From positions 1 through 53,229 of the forward strand of contig JAZQWT010000134.1 in the NCBI GenBank assembly GCA_045632485.1: a DNA stretch of 53,229 nt, read 5' to 3'. The position numbers were made by a program, and so were the translations under genes. Of the stretch, positions 49,808-53,229 are shown piece by piece. The stretch comes from SIG575 sp045632485 (GTDB lineage Bacteria > Bacillota > Clostridia > Oscillospirales > Acutalibacteraceae). The notes under the pieces are model-generated. The model was given only the letters and a program-made list of their open reading frames with translations, had not been told where the DNA came from and did not search any database. Numbering within the stretch: position 1 is the stretch's first letter; each line of letters begins with the position of its first letter.

Positions 49808-51160
49808 ATGGAAGAAAAAGATTTTGAAGTATTGCAGGATTTGCTTGAGAATAATAAATTCAATGTTCTGCATGCTGTACTTAAAGAGATGAATTCTGTT
49901 GACATAGCAGATTTTTTAAACGAGATTGATACAAAGTATCTTGTGGCGGCATTCCGTATTCTGCCGAAGGATGTGTCCGCAGAAGTTTTCTCTTATATGG
50001 ATTCAGACGGTCAGGAAAATATCGTACGTTCAATTACAGACAGCGAGCTTCACAGACTTGTTGACGATATGTATATCGACGATACGGTTGATTTTCTTGA
50101 AGACGTCCCTGCAAATGTTGTAACAAGGGTTTTAAAGGCTACAGATGCCAAAACACGTGAAACAATCAACCGTTTCCTGAATTATGCAGAAGATACTGCA
50201 GGAAGTATAATGACAACGGAAATGGTGCAGCTTCACACTTATCTCAACGCGGAGCAGGCCATTGAGCATATAAGAAAAACAGGTGTCGATAAAGAAACAA
50301 TTTACACTTGTTATTGCATAGACGATAAACGTCATCTTGTCGGTATACTTGATTTGAAGGATTTGCTTCTGTGTGATTCAAAAACTCCGCTTACGGAGAT
50401 AATGGATGACGACCAGCAGATAATTTCAGTTAAAACCTCTGACGACCAGGAAACTGTTGCAGACCTTGCACGAAAATACGACTTGTTGAGCGTGCCTGTG
50501 ACAGATAGCGAAAACCGCCTTGTAGGTATTATCACTATCGACGATATCGTTGATATCATCGAAGAAGAAAATACAGAAGACTTTGAAAAGATGGCTCTTC
50601 TTAATCCGTCTGATGATACTTATCTGAAAACAGGCGTTTTCAGAATGTCGAAAAACAGAATTATCTGGCTTGTTGTGCTTATGGTTTCAGCTACACTTAC
50701 AGGGCAGATTATTACTCAGAAAGAAGCACTGCTTTCAGATTTTGCTTTCCTTATTTCCGCAATGCCTATGCTTATGGGTACAGGCGGTAACGCGGGCAGT
50801 CAGGTTTCAACTCTTATCATCCGTGGTCTTGCATTGGGTGAAATTAAAATCCGCGACTATTTCAAAGTTGTTTTCAAAGAATTACGTGTTGCATTCTGTT
50901 GTGCAACAGTACTGGCTGTTCTTAATTTCTTAAGGCTTTTAATTGTAGGCGGCGGAGATATTCCCCAGTACCTTATCGTAAGTGCGGCTATGTTTGCAAC
51001 GGTTGTAATTGCAAATGTAATCGGATGCACATTGCCTATTCTTGCACGTCTTGTGAAGCTTGACCCTGCACTTATGGCAGGACCGCTTTTGTCAACAATT
51101 GTTGACGCGGCAACACTTTCGATTTACTTTGCAATAGCACAATTTGTATTAATGAGATAA
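49808..51160 (+). CDS. mgtE: Magnesium transporter MgtE
   Basis: MgtE is a dimeric, magnesium-gated Mg2+ channel. The 450-residue protein has the N-terminal superhelical domain (about 1-130), two CBS domains (about 130-255; GIITIDDIVDIIEEE at the end of the second), the plug helix, then a membrane part with five helices. The pore signature MGTGGNAGSQVSTLIIRGLALGEI is intact. The start at 49808 is chosen over an upstream in-frame TTG because GAGGG is eight bases away. Behind it is the structured leader. Confidence 0.95.
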   Translation: MEEKDFEVLQDLLENNKFNVLHAVLKEMNSVDIADFLNEIDTKYLVAAFRILPKDVSAEVFSYMDSDGQENIVRSITDSELHRLVDDMYIDDTVDFLEDVPANVVTRVLKATDAKTRETINRFLNYAEDTAGSIMTTEMVQLHTYLNAEQAIEHIRKTGVDKETIYTCYCIDDKRHLVGILDLKDLLLCDSKTPLTEIMDDDQQIISVKTSDDQETVADLARKYDLLSVPVTDSENRLVGIITIDDIVDIIEEENTEDFEKMALLNPSDDTYLKTGVFRMSKNRIIWLVVLMVSATLTGQIITQKEALLSDFAFLISAMPMLMGTGGNAGSQVSTLIIRGLALGEIKIRDYFKVVFKELRVAFCCATVLAVLNFLRLLIVGGGDIPQYLIVSAAMFATVVIANVIGCTLPILARLVKLDPALMAGPLLSTIVDAATLSIYFAIAQFVLMR

Positions 51161-51163
51161 ACG

Positions 51164-51191
51164 AAAACCACCTCTTCCGGAGGTGGTTTTT
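51164..51191 (+). terminator. Intrinsic terminator after mgtE
   Basis: AAAACCACCTC / GAGGTGGTTTT (11 base pairs) with a five-base loop ends in TTTTT. It stands only about 16 bases before the next start codon, whose GAGG site follows it. Confidence 0.85.
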
Positions 51192-51206
51192 CAGAAAGAG
51201 GATATT

Positions 51207-52406
51207 ATGAGTGAAAAAATTTATCCTGCAATAGCAATAGCAGGGGTAGGACAGTCAAGAGTTATCAATACGGAAAACGGCAAACGTGTATGGCCTATTG
51301 ATTTTGATGCAAAAGCATTGGTGAAAAAAATAGTTTTTCCGTTTATTCTGTCTGTTATCGGAAGAAAAGACTGTGGTATTTCAAAGGCAGTTTACAATGA
51401 GTTTTCAAGACAGATTGAAGGGCTTCGTCTTGACGAAGATGGTAATGAAGTTCACAATCTTAATGTTGAACGTTATGAAAACAGTTTTGCTGAATGTACT
51501 GAAGAAGAAAGAAAATACATAAAACGTATGCTTCCTGTTGATAAAATAGCAATGGAAATCGGCGAAGAAAATTTCTACTTTTTTACATATAATTCATTCG
51601 GTAATATAGAAAAAGTTATAGGCGAGCTTGATGAATATATTTCAAATGTTATGAAAAGCAGAAATGTTGATAAAGTAAACCTTGTACCTGTCAGCCTCGG
51701 CGGTACTGTTTCAACAGCTTATCTTAATAAATATGCCGACAAAAATAATATAAACAGGGTAGTGGGTGTTGTGCCGGCTTACGACGGTTCAAGCCTTGTG
51801 CTTGGTCTTATTGAAGGGGATTTTTCAAAATATGAAGAAGATATTATCCCGAAAGAGCTTACAAAACTTACTTCAATTCTTACACCTGCAACAAGAAAAA
51901 ATATAATCGACAGTGTTTTCAGAGCGCTTCGCGATGTGGTGCTTTACCGTTCATCAGTCGGCTGGGGTGCAGTGCCTCACGAAGAATACGAAAGACTTTC
52001 TTCAGAGCATAAAATGAGCGAAAAACTGAGAAAAATCTGTGACGGAAACTTTAAAGTCAGAAACGATTTCCCTGCATTTATTGAGAAAAATCAGAAAAAC
52101 GGAGTAGAGTTTTTCTCTCTCTGCGGCTACGGTCTGCCTATGGAGAAACTTTTCAGGCTCGATAACAGACATTCTGACGGTATTGTCGACACAGCCTCCT
52201 GCACAATGGGTGCTACTTGCACAGACCTTGAAAAGGAAGTTGATATTTCAACAAGTGCAATAAAGGACCGCGTGTGGCTTTATAAAGGGATGGAGCACGA
52301 GGGCGCAGCAAAAACAGACCACCTTCTTAAACTGTGCGGTCTGCTTCTGAAAAATGACCATATCAAATCAGTCTATGATGACGAAAACTTTAAGCAGTTT
52401 AATTGA
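51207..52406 (+). CDS. Lipase-like (LCAT/acyltransferase-type) alpha/beta hydrolase
   Basis: The 399-residue protein has no signal peptide. Ser163 lies in the nucleophile elbow VPVSLGGTVSTAYL. Later, HSDGIVDTASCTMGATC offers an acid residue, similar to NDGLVDTVS in the lipase at 13582, and GAAKTDHLLKLCG is a candidate for the histidine. The N-terminal PAIAIAGVGQSRVIN would be the oxyanion-hole strand. An LCAT-like cytosolic hydrolase is the best description; substrate unknown. It has GAGG before the ATG and no obvious own promoter between it and the mgtE terminator. Confidence 0.65.
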   Translation: MSEKIYPAIAIAGVGQSRVINTENGKRVWPIDFDAKALVKKIVFPFILSVIGRKDCGISKAVYNEFSRQIEGLRLDEDGNEVHNLNVERYENSFAECTEEERKYIKRMLPVDKIAMEIGEENFYFFTYNSFGNIEKVIGELDEYISNVMKSRNVDKVNLVPVSLGGTVSTAYLNKYADKNNINRVVGVVPAYDGSSLVLGLIEGDFSKYEEDIIPKELTKLTSILTPATRKNIIDSVFRALRDVVLYRSSVGWGAVPHEEYERLSSEHKMSEKLRKICDGNFKVRNDFPAFIEKNQKNGVEFFSLCGYGLPMEKLFRLDNRHSDGIVDTASCTMGATCTDLEKEVDISTSAIKDRVWLYKGMEHEGAAKTDHLLKLCGLLLKNDHIKSVYDDENFKQFN

Positions 52407-52431
52407 CTTTTTGCCTTTATTATGGTAACAT
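52403..52431 (+). promoter_or_regulatory. Promoter of ileS
   Basis: TTGACT (52403-52408), overlapping the hydrolase stop codon, and an extended -10 TGGTAACAT (TAACAT at 52426-52431) are 17 bases apart. There is no room for a T-box between it and ileS (about 40 bases). Confidence 0.5.
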
Positions 52432-52470
52432 ATATTGATATTCTTTACTTTTCTGAAAGGAAGATTTTAA

Positions 52471-53229
52471 ATGTATAAGAAAGTTCCTGCAAACCTCGGC
52501 TTCGTTGAACGTGAAAAAGAAGTTGAGAAATTTTGGAAAGAAAACAAAATCTTTGAAAAATCATCAGCACGTCAGGGTGAACCTTACGTTTTCTACGATG
52601 GTCCTCCCACTGCTAACGGCAAACCGCACATCGGTCACGTTTTAACACGTGTTATTAAAGATATGATTCCCCGTTACCGCACAATGAAAGGCTATCAGGT
52701 GCCGAGAAAAGCGGGCTGGGATACTCATGGTCTTCCCGTTGAACTTGAAGTTGAAAAACTTTTAGGCCTCGACGGCAAAGAGCAGATTGAAGAATACGGC
52801 ATTGCTCCTTTCATTGATAAATGTAAGGAAAGCGTGTGGAAATATAAGGGAATGTGGGAAGATTTCTCATCAACAGTAGGCTTCTGGGCTGATATGGATG
52901 ACCCTTATGTAACATATCATAACGAATTCATCGAGTCTGAATGGTGGGCGCTCAAACAGATTTTTGACAAAGGCCTTCTCTACAAGGGATTCAAAATCGT
53001 TCCCTATTGCCCCCGTTGCGGAACACCTCTTTCTTCACACGAGGTTGCTCAGGGCTACAAGGACGTTAAAGAACGTTCAGCTATTGCGAGATTTAAAATC
53101 AAAGGCGAAGATGCTTTCTTCCTTGCATGGACAACAACTCCCTGGACACTTCCTTCTAACCTTGCACTTTGCGTAAACCCTGTAGAAAATTACGTTAAAG
53201 TAAAGACTGCAGACGGTTATACTTATATC
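52471..53229 (+). CDS. ileS: Isoleucine--tRNA ligase, 5' part (cut by the window end)
   Basis: The first 253 codons of isoleucyl-tRNA synthetase, a class I enzyme. It starts MYKKVPANLGFVEREKEVEKF and has the HIGH motif in GKPHIGHVLTRVIKDMIPRY, KAGWDTHGLPVELEVEK, and WWALKQIFDKGLLYKG. The zinc-like CPRCG segment and LAWTTTPWTLPSN (start of the editing domain) follow. The frame is open at the window edge; about 1050 residues would be expected in full. AAGGAAG precedes the ATG. No T-box is present. Confidence 0.97.
   Translation, partial: MYKKVPANLGFVEREKEVEKFWKENKIFEKSSARQGEPYVFYDGPPTANGKPHIGHVLTRVIKDMIPRYRTMKGYQVPRKAGWDTHGLPVELEVEKLLGLDGKEQIEEYGIAPFIDKCKESVWKYKGMWEDFSSTVGFWADMDDPYVTYHNEFIESEWWALKQIFDKGLLYKGFKIVPYCPRCGTPLSSHEVAQGYKDVKERSAIARFKIKGEDAFFLAWTTTPWTLPSNLALCVNPVENYVKVKTADGYTYI

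Noticed and set aside
52407..52470. T-box before ileS
   Set aside because: Only about 40 bases separate the promoter from the start codon and no TGGTACC-like sequence is present.

Overview
The window comes from a low-G+C, strictly bacterial chromosome, most probably a spore-forming anaerobic Clostridia (Oscillospiraceae/Ruminococcaceae-like). The reasons are AT-rich intergenic sequence, strong AGGAGG ribosome sites, occasional TTG starts, a T-box in front of alaS, spoIID, ribonuclease M5, CdaA/CdaR, a Clostridial-type single-chain PurL, PyrI plus PyrK, and small 2[4Fe-4S] ferredoxin-type proteins. It contains about 50 protein genes. No rRNA, tRNA or CRISPR array was seen.

Layout. (1) 77-1033: a membrane-anchored, Asn-rich surface protein of unknown role. 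(2) 1075-4696, minus: cdaR and cdaA (cyclic-di-AMP synthesis), a cysteine desulfurase-like enzyme and a DUF3343 protein. (3) 4762-12425, minus: a housekeeping operon alaS-hinT-comEC-holA-rnmV-ispF behind a consensus promoter and a T-box leader. (4) 12551-14860, plus: small membrane protein, TetR regulator and secreted lipase. (5) 14860-16584: DEAD-box RNA helicase. (6) 16600-28605, minus: purine operon purE-F-M-N-O-H(AICAR transformylase)-glyA-D-L. (7) 28657-34422, minus: pyrimidine operon pyrC-K-D-F-E-B-I with a leader that looks like a transcription attenuator. (8) 34498-36444, minus: von Willebrand A protein behind a terminator-like leader hairpin, a paired inverted-repeat element, and spoIID. 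(9) 36466-42775, plus: citrate synthase, two membrane proteins, a short QueG-like iron-sulfur protein, holB, ricT and a ferredoxin. (10) 42776-49499, minus: a compact nine-gene phage-derived head, neck and DNA-packaging cassette. (11) 49572-53229, plus: mgtE with a structured leader and mini-ORF, an alpha/beta hydrolase, and the 5' part of ileS.

How the genes work together. Regions 6 and 7 form a nearly 18-kb nucleotide-synthesis block. The purine operon covers steps 1-6 and 9-10 of IMP synthesis (purC, purB and purK are not here) and includes glyA, which supplies glycine for PurD and one-carbon units for PurN and the AICAR transformylase. IMP is closed by an archaeal-type PurO cyclohydrolase rather than the PurH N-terminal domain. 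PurF has lost the catalytic Cys and other glutaminase residues. The pyrimidine operon covers every step from carbamoyl phosphate to UMP; carAB are absent.

The most unusual region is the phage cassette. It has small and large terminase, portal, protease, a probable decoration protein, major capsid, and apparent neck proteins, all tightly packed. It has no integrase, repressor, replication, tail tube, tape measure, baseplate or lysis gene, and lies directly between a host ferredoxin and host mgtE. Its last gene seems to join a neck or tail-terminator-like part to a fibre-like C-terminal domain. It could be a decayed prophage, a satellite or gene-transfer-type particle, or a domesticated capsid. 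The sequence alone cannot decide between these.
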